From positions 1 to 64,000 of the forward strand of contig NZ_VWXK01000008.1 of the NCBI RefSeq assembly GCF_011752565.1: DNA of 64,000 bases. Reading direction: 5' to 3'. The position numbers and the translations under genes were made by a program. The notes under the pieces are model-generated. The model searched no databases and was not told where the DNA came from. It worked only from the letters and a program-made list of their open reading frames with translations. The DNA comes from Pantoea sp. Ap-967. Its GTDB lineage: Bacteria; Pseudomonadota; Gammaproteobacteria; Pseudomonadales; Pseudomonadaceae. Each line of letters starts with the position of its first letter. Position 1 is the first letter of the stretch. Positions 54,173 through 63,167 of this stretch are shown here, piece after piece.

Positions 54173-55369
54173 ATGTTCGAGCTCGTAGACAACGTCCCGC
54201 AAAGCCCGGTCATCAAAGTGATCGGCGTCGGCGGTGGCGGCGGCAACGCCGTCAACCACATGGTGAAGAGCAGCATCGAAGGCGTCGAGTTCATCTGCGC
54301 CAACACCGATGCCCAGGCGCTGAAAAACATTGGCGCACGCACCATCCTGCAACTGGGTACCGGCGTAACCAAAGGGCTGGGTGCCGGTGCCAACCCGGAA
54401 GTCGGCCGCCAGGCCGCGCTGGAAGACCGTGAGCGCATCGCCGAGGTGCTGCAGGGCACCAACATGGTGTTCATCACCACCGGCATGGGCGGCGGTACCG
54501 GCACCGGTGCGGCGCCGATCATCGCCGAAGTGGCCAAGGAAATGGGCATCCTCACCGTTGCGGTGGTGACCCGTCCGTTCCCGTTCGAAGGCCGCAAGCG
54601 CATGCAGATCGCCGATGAAGGCATCCGCATGCTGGCTGAAAGCGTCGACTCGCTGATCACCATCCCCAACGAGAAGCTGCTGACCATCCTGGGCAAGGAT
54701 GCCAGCCTGCTGTCTGCCTTCGCCAAGGCCGACGATGTACTGGCCGGTGCCGTGCGTGGTATCTCCGATATCATCAAGCGCCCGGGCATGATCAACGTCG
54801 ACTTCGCCGACGTGCGTACCGTGATGGGTGAAATGGGCATGGCGATGATGGGTACTGGCTGCGCCAGCGGCCCGAACCGCGCCCGCGAAGCCACCGAGGC
54901 GGCGATTCGCAACCCGCTGCTCGAAGACGTCAACCTGCAGGGCGCCCGCGGCATCCTGGTGAACATCACTGCTGGCCCGGACCTGTCGCTGGGTGAGTAC
55001 TCCGACGTGGGTAGCATCATCGAAGCCTTCGCCTCCGACCACGCGATGGTCAAGGTCGGCACCGTGATCGACCCGGACATGCGCGACGAACTGCACGTGA
55101 CCGTGGTTGCCACTGGTCTGGGCGCGCGCATCGAAAAACCGGTGAAAGTGGTCGACAACACCCTGCAGACTGCCCAGCAGGTGTACGAGTCTTCCAACCC
55201 GGCGCCGGTTCGCCAGGAGCAGCCAGCCGTCAACTACCGCGACCTAGAGCGCCCGACGGTAATGCGCAACCAGGCTCACGCCGGTGCTGCGGCAGCCGCC
55301 AAGCTCAACCCACAGGACGACCTGGATTACCTCGACATTCCAGCCTTCCTGCGTCGTCAGGCCGATTGA
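54173..55369 (+). CDS. ftsZ: Cell division GTPase FtsZ
   Basis: 398 aa. N-terminal VIGVGGGGGNAVNHM, tubulin signature GGGTGTGAAPI, T7 loop NVDFADVRTVM, a variable linker from about residue 318, and the conserved C-terminal peptide DDLDYLDIPAFLRRQ that binds FtsA and ZipA. AGGAGAGG lies shortly before the ATG. It forms the Z-ring. Confidence 0.98.
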   Translation: MFELVDNVPQSPVIKVIGVGGGGGNAVNHMVKSSIEGVEFICANTDAQALKNIGARTILQLGTGVTKGLGAGANPEVGRQAALEDRERIAEVLQGTNMVFITTGMGGGTGTGAAPIIAEVAKEMGILTVAVVTRPFPFEGRKRMQIADEGIRMLAESVDSLITIPNEKLLTILGKDASLLSAFAKADDVLAGAVRGISDIIKRPGMINVDFADVRTVMGEMGMAMMGTGCASGPNRAREATEAAIRNPLLEDVNLQGARGILVNITAGPDLSLGEYSDVGSIIEAFASDHAMVKVGTVIDPDMRDELHVTVVATGLGARIEKPVKVVDNTLQTAQQVYESSNPAPVRQEQPAVNYRDLERPTVMRNQAHAGAAAAAKLNPQDDLDYLDIPAFLRRQAD

Positions 55370-55481
55370 TGGAATTTATCAGGGGTATAAGGGTGATTGG
55401 TGTTCAGCAAAGGCCGGGTCTGTTATTATTCCCAGCCTTTGTTGATACCTGTTCGCAATTAGCGCTGAAGCGGCCAATGCC
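55370..55481. promoter_or_regulatory. ftsZ-lpxC intergenic region, probable lpxC promoter
   Basis: 112 bp with AT-rich blocks (TTATTATT at about 55425) and no terminator, so lpxC may be read both from the dcw operon and from its own promoter. I cannot assign boxes firmly. Confidence 0.45.
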
Positions 55482-56393
55482 ATGATTAGACAACGCACCC
55501 TGAAGAATACCATCCGTGCCACCGGCGTCGGCCTGCACTCCGGGGAGAAGGTCTACCTGACCCTCAAGCCTGCGCCTGTCGACACCGGCATCGTCTTCCG
55601 TCGCGCCGACCTCGACCCTGTGGTCGAAATCCCGGCGCGCGCGGCCAATGTGGGCGAGACCACCATGTCCACCACGCTGGTCAACGGTGACGTCAAGGTC
55701 GATACGGTCGAGCATTTGCTCTCCGCCATGGCGGGCCTGGGCATCGATAACGCCTACGTCGAGCTCTCCGCCTCGGAAGTGCCGATCATGGATGGCAGCG
55801 CCGGTCCCTTCGTATTCCTGATTCAGTCTGCCGGCCTGGAAGAACAGGACGCAGCCAAGAAGTTCATCCGCATCCTGCGCGAAGTGACAGTGGTGGAGGG
55901 CGACAAGAGCGCCACCTTCCTGCCTTTCGACGGGTTCAAGGTGAGCTTCGAGATCGACTTCGATCACCCGGTCCTCAAGGGCCAGACCCAAAGTGCGGTG
56001 GTAGACTTCTCCAGCACCTCCTTCGTCAAGGAAGTCAGCCGCGCCCGTACCTTCGGTTTCATGCGTGACATCGAGTACCTGCGCAAGCACAACCTTGCGC
56101 TGGGCGGCAGTGTCGAGAACGCCATCGTGGTCGACGAGACTGGTGTGCTCAACGAAGACGGCCTTCGTTCCGATGACGAATTCGTCAAGCACAAGATCCT
56201 CGACGCCATTGGCGACCTTTACCTGCTGGGCAACAGCCTGATCGGCGAGTTCAAGGGCTACAAGTCTGGCCACGCGCTGAACAACCAGCTGCTGCGCAAG
56301 CTGATCAAGGAAACCGATGCCTGGGAAGTGGTCACGTTCGAAGATGCCAGCACGGCACCGATCTCGTACATGCGCCCTGTAGCGGCGGTGTAA
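55482..56393 (+). CDS. lpxC: UDP-3-O-acyl-GlcNAc deacetylase LpxC
   Basis: 303 aa, standard. Zinc-binding elements [16 protein letters not shown] (His) and [15 protein letters not shown] (His and Asp), plus the catalytic Glu region [12 protein letters not shown] and the late [12 protein letters not shown]. It makes the committed step of lipid A synthesis and is controlled in enterobacteria by FtsH proteolysis. A terminator ends the dcw/lpxC region 23 bp later. Confidence 0.98.
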   Translation: MIRQRTLKNTIRATGVGLHSGEKVYLTLKPAPVDTGIVFRRADLDPVVEIPARAANVGETTMSTTLVNGDVKVDTVEHLLSAMAGLGIDNAYVELSASEVPIMDGSAGPFVFLIQSAGLEEQDAAKKFIRILREVTVVEGDKSATFLPFDGFKVSFEIDFDHPVLKGQTQSAVVDFSSTSFVKEVSRARTFGFMRDIEYLRKHNLALGGSVENAIVVDETGVLNEDGLRSDDEFVKHKILDAIGDLYLLGNSLIGEFKGYKSGHALNNQLLRKLIKETDAWEVVTFEDASTAPISYMRPVAAV

Positions 56394-56415
56394 GTTCGAA
56401 CACTCTCTAGTTCAT

Positions 56416-56446
56416 TAAGGCCACCTTCGGGTGGCCTTTTTTTTTT
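56416..56446 (+). terminator. Rho-independent terminator after lpxC
   Basis: AAGGCCACC-TTCG-GGTGGCCTT followed by a run of T: nine-bp stem with a UUCG loop. The convergent dciA-like gene stops just at its end. Confidence 0.94.
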
Positions 56447-56904
56447 CAGCCCTTGCCTTTGTTGGCGTGGCTGGCCAGGCGTTCGAGGGCGGCGCGCAAC
56501 TTGGGGTCGGCGATACCTTCTGCCGAATCGCGGATGCTCATTGCGGCGTTGCTCGACAGTTCGGTGGTATTGCCGCCGCGCTTGGCCGGCACCAGCGGCG
56601 GCTGCACCTTGTACAGGATGCGCTTGAGGTTGCCGAAGGCTTCCAGTTCCTGAAGCTGGCGCAGCAGGCGTTTTTGCTGGTAGCGCAGGCGGGTGGCCCA
56701 GTGCCCGTCGGTGACCACCAGCAGCAGCGTGCCATCACGCCAGGACGCCACATGGCAATGTTCGCGCGCAGCCGGCTGCAACTGGCTTTCCAGCAGGCGC
56801 TGCAGGTGCTCCAGGCGCTCGGCCTGGTTCAGTAGCAGGCGCAGCGGGCGGTTCTGGCGCAGCAGGGCGGCGGGTGGCTGGGCGGGGGAGGGTTTGAAGG
56901 CCAT
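56446..56904 (-). CDS. dciA: DciA-like protein (DUF721), putative replicative helicase loader
   Basis: 152 aa from the ATG that gives MAFKPSPAQPPAALL; an ATG four codons earlier is also possible and neither has a clear ribosome binding site. DUF721/DciA proteins load DnaB helicase in bacteria that lack DnaC, with an N-terminal KH-like domain (RLLLNQAERLEHLQRLLES, LLLVVTDGHWATRLRYQQKRLL) and a flexible tail. A position beside secA is the rule for dciA in Gammaproteobacteria such as Vibrio. It faces lpxC and is divergent from secA. Confidence 0.82.
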   Translation of the reverse strand: MAFKPSPAQPPAALLRQNRPLRLLLNQAERLEHLQRLLESQLQPAAREHCHVASWRDGTLLLVVTDGHWATRLRYQQKRLLRQLQELEAFGNLKRILYKVQPPLVPAKRGGNTTELSSNAAMSIRDSAEGIADPKLRAALERLASHANKGKG

Positions 56905-57270
56905 GGCTGTTTGCATGAAGTTACAAGATGGGCAGTCTAACATCTCTGTTGGCTGTGCCGGCCTCTTCGCGGGGCAAGCCCGCTCCTACAGATATTGCGC
57001 GATTCCCGTAGGAGCGGGCTTGTCCCGCGAAGAGGCCAGTGCAAGATACGAGTCATTCTCGCTACGTTTCATCAACCTGAAGGTTGAACTCAGGGAAAAT
57101 GCCCCTATCTTAGAAAAGCCCCCGCCTAAGCGCTGTGCCAGCATCGTGGCAATCGACCACTTTCCTCACCATCGTTTCCGGGTAGAATGCTCGTTCGCAT
57201 GCGGCCTCAGGGCTGCACGGGCGACTCATGGGGCCGCCCTCCATCCCTACGTGTGGAAGATCCTGCCGAT
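56905..57270. other. secA upstream region
   Basis: This 366-bp stretch contains the REP pair at 56960-57037 and then AT-moderate sequence with the secA promoter. I searched for a SecM-like arrest peptide and found none; the open frames here are short and lack conserved features. Confidence 0.5.
56960..57037. repeat. REP pair upstream of secA
   Basis: Inverted 30-nt units 56960-56989 and 57008-57037 (GGCCTCTTCGCGGG(G/A)CAAGC core) with one mismatch and an 18-base spacer, one of the longest inverted pairs of the window. Confidence 0.88.
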
Positions 57271-60003
57271 ATGTTTGCGCCTTTGTTAAAAAAACTTTTT
57301 GGAAGCAAGAACGAGCGTGAAGTCAAACGCATGCTCAAGACGGTAGCTATCGTCAATGCCTTCGAAGAGAAGATGGTGGCCCTCTCCGACGAGCAACTGC
57401 GGGGCAAGACCGCAGAGTTCAAGGAACGCTTGGCCAAAGGCGAGACCCTGGACCAGCTGTTGCCTGAAGCCTTCGCCGTGGCCCGTGAGGCCGGCAAGCG
57501 CGTGATGGGCATGCGCCACTTCGACGTGCAGCTGATCGGTGGCATGACCCTTCACGAGGGCATGATCGCAGAAATGCGTACCGGTGAAGGCAAGACCTTG
57601 GTCGGTACCCTGGCCGTGTACCTGAACGCACTGTCCGGCAAGGGCGTGCACGTGGTCACGGTGAACGACTACCTGGCCCGCCGTGACGCCAACTGGATGC
57701 GCCCGCTGTACGAATTCCTCGGCCTGTCCGTGGGTATCGTCTCGGCCTTCCAGCCGCCTGAAGAAAAGCGCGCTGCCTACGCCGCCGACATCACCTACGG
57801 CACCAACAACGAATTCGGTTTCGACTACCTGCGCGACAACATGGCGTTCAGCCAGGAAGAGAAGTTCCAGCGTGAACTCAACTTCGCGGTGATCGACGAA
57901 GTCGACTCGATCCTCATCGACGAAGCCCGTACCCCGCTGATCATCTCTGGCCAGGCCGAAGACAGCTCCAAGCTGTACATCGAGATCAACCGCCTGATCC
58001 CGCGCCTGACCCAGCACATCGAGGAAGTGGAAGGCCAGGTCACCCAGGAAGGCCACTTCACCATCGACGAGAAGAGCCGCCAGGTCGAGCTCAACGAAGC
58101 CGGGCACCAGTTCATCGAGGAAATGCTCACCCAAGCCGGCCTGCTGGCCGAGGGCGAGAGCCTGTACTCGGCGCACAACCTGGGCCTGCTGACCCATGTC
58201 TATGCCGGCCTGCGTGCGCACAAGCTGTTCCACCGCAACGTCGAGTACATCGTGCAGGACGGCCAGGTGCTGCTGATCGACGAGCACACCGGCCGTACCA
58301 TGCCGGGCCGTCGCCTGTCCGAAGGCCTGCACCAGGCCATCGAGGCGAAGGAAAACCTGAACATCCAGGCTGAAAGCCAGACCCTGGCTTCGACCACCTT
58401 CCAGAACTACTTCCGCCTCTACACCAAGCTGTCCGGCATGACCGGTACCGCCGACACCGAAGCGTTCGAGTTCCAGTCGATCTACGCCCTGAACGTCATG
58501 GTCATTCCGCCGAACAAGCCGCTGGCGCGCAAGGACCACAACGACCTGGTGTACCTGACCGCCGACGAGAAATACGCCGCGATCATTGCCGACATCAAGC
58601 AAAGCATGACCCAGGGCCGGCCGATTCTGGTGGGTACCGCCACCATCGAAACCTCCGAGCACATGTCGAACCTGCTGAAGCAGGAAGGCATCGACCACAA
58701 GGTACTGAACGCCAAGTACCACGAGAAGGAAGCCGAGATCATCGCCCAGGCCGGTGCCCCGGGCGCGCTGACCATCGCCACCAACATGGCTGGCCGTGGT
58801 ACCGACATTCTGCTGGGTGGTAACTGGGAAGCCGAAGTGGCCGCCCTGGAAAACCCGACCCCTGAGCAGATCGCCCAGATCAAGGCCGACTGGCAGAAGC
58901 GTCACCAGCAGGTGATCGAGGCCGGTGGCCTGCACGTGATCGCCTCCGAGCGCCACGAATCGCGCCGTATCGACAACCAGCTGCGTGGCCGTTCCGGCCG
59001 TCAGGGCGACCCGGGTTCGAGCCGTTTCTACCTGTCGCTGGAAGACAGCCTGATGCGCATCTTCGCCTCTGACCGGGTGAAGAACTTCATGAAGGCACTG
59101 GGCATGCAGTCCGGTGAGGCCATCGAGCACCGCATGGTCACCAACGCCATCGAGAAAGCCCAGCGCAAGGTCGAAGGCCGCAACTTCGACATCCGCAAGC
59201 AGCTGCTCGAATACGACGATGTGGCCAACGAACAGCGCAAGGTGATCTACCACATGCGCAACAGCCTGCTGGCGGCCGAGAACATTGGCGACACCATCGC
59301 CGAGTTCCGCCAGGAAGTGCTCGATGCCACCATCAGCCAGCACATTCCGCCGCAGTCGCTGCCCGAGCAGTGGGACGTGGCCGGCCTCGAGGCTTCGCTG
59401 GCCAGCGATTTTGCCATCAAGCTGCCAATCCAGCAGTGGCTCGACGAGGACGATCACCTCTACGAGGAAACCCTGCGCGAGAAGCTGCTGAGCGAAATCA
59501 CCACGGCCTACACCGAGAAGGAAGACCAGGCCGGCATCGACGCCCTGCGTACCTTCGAGAAGCAGATTCTGCTGCGCGTGCTGGACGATCTGTGGAAAGA
59601 CCACCTGTCGACCATGGACCACCTGCGCCACGGTATTCACCTGCGTGGCTATGCGCAGAAGAACCCGAAGCAGGAGTACAAGCGCGAGTCGTTCACCCTG
59701 TTCCAGGAACTGCTGGAGTCGATCAAGCGCGACACCATCCGCGTGCTGTCGCACGTTCAGGTACGCCGCGAAGACCCGGCCGAAGAAGAAGCCCGCCTGC
59801 GCCGCGAAGCCGAGGAGCTGGCCAGCCGCATGCAGTTCCAGCATGCTGCCGCGCCGGGCCTTGAAAGCGAGCTGAGCGAGGAGGGTGCTGAAGTGGCCGT
59901 GGCCGCCGCCCCGGTGCGCAACGACCTGAAACTGGGCCGCAACGAGCCGTGCTGGTGTGGTTCGGGCAAGAAATTCAAGCATTGCCATGGTCAGATCGAG
60001 TGA
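57271..60003 (+). CDS. secA: Preprotein translocase ATPase SecA
   Basis: 910 aa from [15 protein letters not shown]; a longer frame adds 28 residues without conservation. Motor motifs are MRTGEGKT (Walker A), [17 protein letters not shown] (Walker B), TNMAGRGTD and [13 protein letters not shown]. The C-terminal zinc-binding tail [16 protein letters not shown], which binds SecB and the ribosome, is intact. It drives proteins through SecYEG. A large REP pair follows. Confidence 0.98.
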   Translation: MFAPLLKKLFGSKNEREVKRMLKTVAIVNAFEEKMVALSDEQLRGKTAEFKERLAKGETLDQLLPEAFAVAREAGKRVMGMRHFDVQLIGGMTLHEGMIAEMRTGEGKTLVGTLAVYLNALSGKGVHVVTVNDYLARRDANWMRPLYEFLGLSVGIVSAFQPPEEKRAAYAADITYGTNNEFGFDYLRDNMAFSQEEKFQRELNFAVIDEVDSILIDEARTPLIISGQAEDSSKLYIEINRLIPRLTQHIEEVEGQVTQEGHFTIDEKSRQVELNEAGHQFIEEMLTQAGLLAEGESLYSAHNLGLLTHVYAGLRAHKLFHRNVEYIVQDGQVLLIDEHTGRTMPGRRLSEGLHQAIEAKENLNIQAESQTLASTTFQNYFRLYTKLSGMTGTADTEAFEFQSIYALNVMVIPPNKPLARKDHNDLVYLTADEKYAAIIADIKQSMTQGRPILVGTATIETSEHMSNLLKQEGIDHKVLNAKYHEKEAEIIAQAGAPGALTIATNMAGRGTDILLGGNWEAEVAALENPTPEQIAQIKADWQKRHQQVIEAGGLHVIASERHESRRIDNQLRGRSGRQGDPGSSRFYLSLEDSLMRIFASDRVKNFMKALGMQSGEAIEHRMVTNAIEKAQRKVEGRNFDIRKQLLEYDDVANEQRKVIYHMRNSLLAAENIGDTIAEFRQEVLDATISQHIPPQSLPEQWDVAGLEASLASDFAIKLPIQQWLDEDDHLYEETLREKLLSEITTAYTEKEDQAGIDALRTFEKQILLRVLDDLWKDHLSTMDHLRHGIHLRGYAQKNPKQEYKRESFTLFQELLESIKRDTIRVLSHVQVRREDPAEEEARLRREAEELASRMQFQHAAAPGLESELSEEGAEVAVAAAPVRNDLKLGRNEPCWCGSGKKFKHCHGQIE

Positions 60004-60050
60004 TCTGATTCACTCGCTGTAACGTGACACACCGGGGGCCGCTGTGCGGC

Positions 60051-60140
60051 CCATTCGCGGCACAAGGCCGCTCCTACAGGGACCGCGCCCAGCCTGATGG
60101 TTGCGATGCCCTTGTAGGAGCGGCCTTGTGCCGCGAATGG
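60051..60140. repeat. REP pair of a different stem type between secA and argJ
   Basis: Inverted units 60051-60078 and 60114-60140 with the core GGAGCGGCCTTGTGCCGCGAA. They share the GTAGGAGCG head with the other REPs of the window but have their own stem sequence. Short GC hairpins flank them. Confidence 0.85.
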
Positions 60141-60198
60141 GGCGCGAAGCGGCCCCGCTTTTCCCTCATCATTTCACCGTATTTCTAGGAGCGCTCTA

Positions 60199-61416
60199 AT
60201 GGCTGTTGGTCTTGGTCCTTTGCCCACCCTGCACCCGGTTCCGGGTTTTGAACTCGGCATCGCTTCTGCCGGCATCAAGCGCCCTGGGCGCAAGGACGTG
60301 GTGGTCATGCGCTGCGCCGAAGGCTCCAGCGTCGCAGGCGTGTTCACCCTCAACGCCTTCTGCGCCGCACCGGTGATCCTCTCCAAGCAGCGTGTACAAG
60401 GCACCGTGCGCTACCTGCTGACCAACACCGGTAACGCCAACGCCGGCACCGGCGCACCTGGCCTGGCCGCCGCCGAGCGCACCTGCGCCAAGCTGGCCGA
60501 GCTGACCGGCGTGCCAGCCGAGTCGGTACTGCCGTTCTCCACCGGCGTGATCGGTGAGCCGCTGCCGGTCGAGAAGATCGAAGGCGCCCTGCAGGCCGCC
60601 CTGGACAACCTGTCGGAAAACCACTGGGCTGAAGCCGCCACCGGCATCATGACCACCGACACCCTGCCCAAGGGTGCCAGCCGCCAGTTCCAGCACGACG
60701 GCGTGACCGTTACCGTCACCGGTATCAGCAAAGGCGCGGGCATGATCCGCCCGAACATGGCCACCATGCTCGGCTACATCGCCACCGACGCCAAGGTCGC
60801 GCCGGCGGTGCTCAAAGACCTGATGCTCGATGGCGCCAACAAGTCGTTCAACCGCATCACCATCGATGGTGACACCTCCACCAACGACTGCTGCATGCTG
60901 ATCGCCACCGGCAAGGCCAACCTGCCGGAAGTCACCGAGGCCAGCGGCGCGCTGTTCGAAGCGCTGAAAAAGGCCGTGTTCGAAGTGTGCATGGAAGTGG
61001 CTCAGGCCATCGTCCGTGACGGCGAAGGCGCGACCAAGTTCGTCACCGTGCAGGTCAACGGCGGGGGCAACCACCAGGAGTGCCTGGATGTGGGTTACGC
61101 CGTGGCCCACTCGCCGCTGATCAAGACCGCGCTGTTCGCTTCCGACCCGAACTGGGGCCGTATCCTGGCCGCCGTTGGCCGTGCGGGTGTGCCTGAGCTG
61201 GACGTCAGCCTGATCGATGTGTACCTGGACAGCGTGTGCATCGCCAGCCAAGGCGGGCGCAGCCCGAGCTACACCGAGGAGCAAGGCTCGAAGGTGATGG
61301 CGCAGGAAGAAATCACCATCCGTATCGAGCTGGGCCGTGGCCAGTGCAGCGAAACCATCTGGACCACCGACCTGTCCCACGAGTACGTGAAGATCAACGC
61401 CGAATACCGTACTTGA
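60199..61416 (+). CDS. argJ: Bifunctional ornithine acetyltransferase / N-acetylglutamate synthase ArgJ
   Basis: 405 aa, with AGGAG about ten bases upstream. ArgJ cuts itself into two chains at the Ala-Thr bond in [14 protein letters not shown]; the new N-terminal Thr is the nucleophile. Other landmarks are [35 protein letters not shown] and [16 protein letters not shown]. It recycles the acetyl group from N-acetylornithine to glutamate in arginine synthesis; whether this one is bifunctional cannot be read from sequence. Confidence 0.97.
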   Translation: MAVGLGPLPTLHPVPGFELGIASAGIKRPGRKDVVVMRCAEGSSVAGVFTLNAFCAAPVILSKQRVQGTVRYLLTNTGNANAGTGAPGLAAAERTCAKLAELTGVPAESVLPFSTGVIGEPLPVEKIEGALQAALDNLSENHWAEAATGIMTTDTLPKGASRQFQHDGVTVTVTGISKGAGMIRPNMATMLGYIATDAKVAPAVLKDLMLDGANKSFNRITIDGDTSTNDCCMLIATGKANLPEVTEASGALFEALKKAVFEVCMEVAQAIVRDGEGATKFVTVQVNGGGNHQECLDVGYAVAHSPLIKTALFASDPNWGRILAAVGRAGVPELDVSLIDVYLDSVCIASQGGRSPSYTEEQGSKVMAQEEITIRIELGRGQCSETIWTTDLSHEYVKINAEYRT

Positions 61417-61445
61417 TGTAACGGTTTTTGGCTTGCGGGCCCTTT

Positions 61446-61467
61446 CGCGACCTGCGGTCGCTCCTAC
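61446..61467. repeat. Single REP unit, GACCGCAGGTC type
   Basis: CGCGACCTGCGGTCGCTCCTAC carries the common GTAGGAGCG head (here in complement) with a GACC-GC-GGTC stem. A degenerate mate may lie at about 61484-61510. The same stem type recurs at 62537-62560. Confidence 0.65.
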
Positions 61468-61574
61468 GGGGGGTTGCGTTGCCCTGTGGCAGCGAGCGTA
61501 GGGCGGGATAGGGCTTGCACGCCGAATGCCACCCCAAACCATTTACCACTGGCCGGCCTGGCGGAGCGTGAAGG

Positions 61575-62519
61575 TTGAAACGGATACATGTTGTAGCAGC
61601 AGTCATTCGGGGCACCGATGGCCGCATTCTGATAGCCCGGCGCGCCGACACCCAGCACCAGGGTGGTCTCTGGGAATTCCCAGGTGGCAAGGTGGAGCAG
61701 GGCGAGGCCGTCGAAGCGGCCCTGGCCCGTGAGCTGCGCGAGGAGCTGGGTATCGACGTGGTGCGTTCGCGGCCACTGATCAAGGTCAGCCATGACTACC
61801 CGGACAAGCAGGTGCTGCTGGAGGTTCGCGAAGTCGACGCCTTTGTCGGCGAGGCCCACGGCGCCGAAGGCCAGCCACTGGCCTGGGTGGCCCCGCGGGA
61901 TTTGCCCCAGTACGAGTTCCCCGAGGCCAACAAGCCGATCGTCGCCGCAGCGCGCCTGCCCGACCAATACCTGATTACCCCCGATGGCCTGGAAGTGCCG
62001 CAACTGCTCAAGGGCATCCAGAAGGCGGTGGCCAATGGCATTCGCCTGATCCAGTTGCGCGCGCCAGACATGTACGACCCCAAGTACCGCGATGTGGCGG
62101 TGGACGCGGTGGGCCTGTGCGCCGGCAAGGCGCAGCTGATGCTCAAGGGCCCGCTGGAATGGCTGGGCGACTTCCCGTCGGCCGGCTGGCACCTCACGGC
62201 TGCGCAGTTGCGCAAGTACGCGGCCAAGGGGCGGCCATTCCCGAAAGCACGCTGGCTGGCGGCGTCTTGCCACAGTGCCGAGGAGCTGGCGCTGGCTGAG
62301 CAGATGGGGGTGGATTTCGTGACCCTGTCGCCGGTGCAGGCAACCCAGACCCACCCTGAGGCCGTGCCGCTGGGCTGGGATGAGGCGCAGCGGTTGATCG
62401 CAGGTTTCACCCAGCCCGTCTACCTGCTGGGTGGCGTAGGGCCGGCTGAGCGCGAGCAGGCCTGGGCGGCTGGCGCGCAAGGTGTGGCGGGGATCCGGGC
62501 GTTCTGGCCTGAGGCCTAA
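61575..62519 (+). CDS. Nudix hydrolase fused to a thiamine-phosphate-synthase-like domain
   Basis: 314 aa from a TTG start with GGAG eight bases upstream; no in-frame ATG lies near. Residues 1-130 are a MutT-type Nudix domain with the box GGKVEQGEAVEAALARELREELG. Residues about 135-314 resemble ThiE (TIM barrel: IRLIQLRAPDMYD, WLAASCHSAEELALAEQMGVDFVTLSPVQATQTHP, VYLLGGVGPAE). Proteins of this design are usually called MutT/thiamine phosphate synthase family; MutT removes 8-oxo-dGTP from the nucleotide pool. The role of the C-terminal half is not known. It is followed by a REP unit. Confidence 0.9.
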   Translation: MKRIHVVAAVIRGTDGRILIARRADTQHQGGLWEFPGGKVEQGEAVEAALARELREELGIDVVRSRPLIKVSHDYPDKQVLLEVREVDAFVGEAHGAEGQPLAWVAPRDLPQYEFPEANKPIVAAARLPDQYLITPDGLEVPQLLKGIQKAVANGIRLIQLRAPDMYDPKYRDVAVDAVGLCAGKAQLMLKGPLEWLGDFPSAGWHLTAAQLRKYAAKGRPFPKARWLAASCHSAEELALAEQMGVDFVTLSPVQATQTHPEAVPLGWDEAQRLIAGFTQPVYLLGGVGPAEREQAWAAGAQGVAGIRAFWPEA

Positions 62520-62536
62520 GCGCCCACGCCCCCCCG

Positions 62537-62560
62537 GTAGGAGCGACCGCAGGTCGCGAT
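62537..62560. repeat. Single REP unit, GACCGCAGGTC type
   Basis: GTAGGAGCGACCGCAGGTCG with following CGAT matches, in inverse orientation, the unit at 61446-61467. It lies between convergent genes. Confidence 0.7.
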
Positions 62561-62599
62561 GGGCTGCAAAGCAGCCCCATCACGACCTACACACAACCA

Positions 62600-63166
62600 T
62601 CACCCCAAAGGCTTCTGCGCAGGCTGCCACAACACCTCAGCCACCCCCTGGCGCCGCCCAATGATCCGCGCCGCCACAAACAGCAAATCCGAAAGCCGGT
62701 TGATATAGGCCAACCCCACCCCCGCCAACGGCTCCAGCGCATTGAGCTGCTGGCAGCGCCGTTCGGCACTGCGCGCCAGGCTGCGGCACACATGGGCCTG
62801 GGCCACCAGCGCCGAACCGCTGGGCAGGATAAAGTTCTTCAACGGCCCCAGTTCCTCGTTCCACACATCGATGGCCGCTTCCAGCCGCTCCACCTCGGCC
62901 TGGTTCAGCGCCTGGTAGCTGGGCATCGCCAGCTCCCCGCCCAGGTCGAACAGCCGATGCTGGCAGGGCGCAAGCACGTTACCCACCTCATCCAGCCCGT
63001 GTTCCCCCAGCCCCGCGAGCAGCAGGCCAAGTTGGCTGTTAAGGCTGTCGACCTCGCCGATCGCCTCGATTCGCGGGTGGTCCTTGGGCACCCGGCGCCC
63101 ATCGCCCAGGCCGGTTTCGCCCTGGTCGCCGGTGCGGGTGTAGATTTTCGACAGGCGATAGCCCAT
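62600..63166 (-). CDS. Cob(I)alamin adenosyltransferase, PduO/CobO type
   Basis: 188 aa from MGYRLSKIYTRTGDQGETGL; the frame extends 49 codons upstream into the sensor kinase gene but without conservation. PduO-type landmarks: TRTGDQGETGLGDGRRVPKD (ATP binding), EVDSLNSQLGLLLA, FILPSGSALVAQAHVCRSLARSAERR. It converts cob(I)alamin to adenosylcobalamin. It starts one base after the stop of the histidine kinase gene, so the two are co-transcribed. Confidence 0.93.
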   Translation of the reverse strand: MGYRLSKIYTRTGDQGETGLGDGRRVPKDHPRIEAIGEVDSLNSQLGLLLAGLGEHGLDEVGNVLAPCQHRLFDLGGELAMPSYQALNQAEVERLEAAIDVWNEELGPLKNFILPSGSALVAQAHVCRSLARSAERRCQQLNALEPLAGVGLAYINRLSDLLFVAARIIGRRQGVAEVLWQPAQKPLG

Positions 63167-63167
63167 G

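Noticed and set aside
56905-57270. SecM-like arrest peptide upstream of secA
   Set aside because: No secreted small ORF with an arrest motif on the plus strand; the region is occupied by a REP pair and promoter sequence.
57286-59988. 900-codon open frame antisense to secA
   Set aside because: Shadow of secA caused by high third-position GC; no family resemblance.
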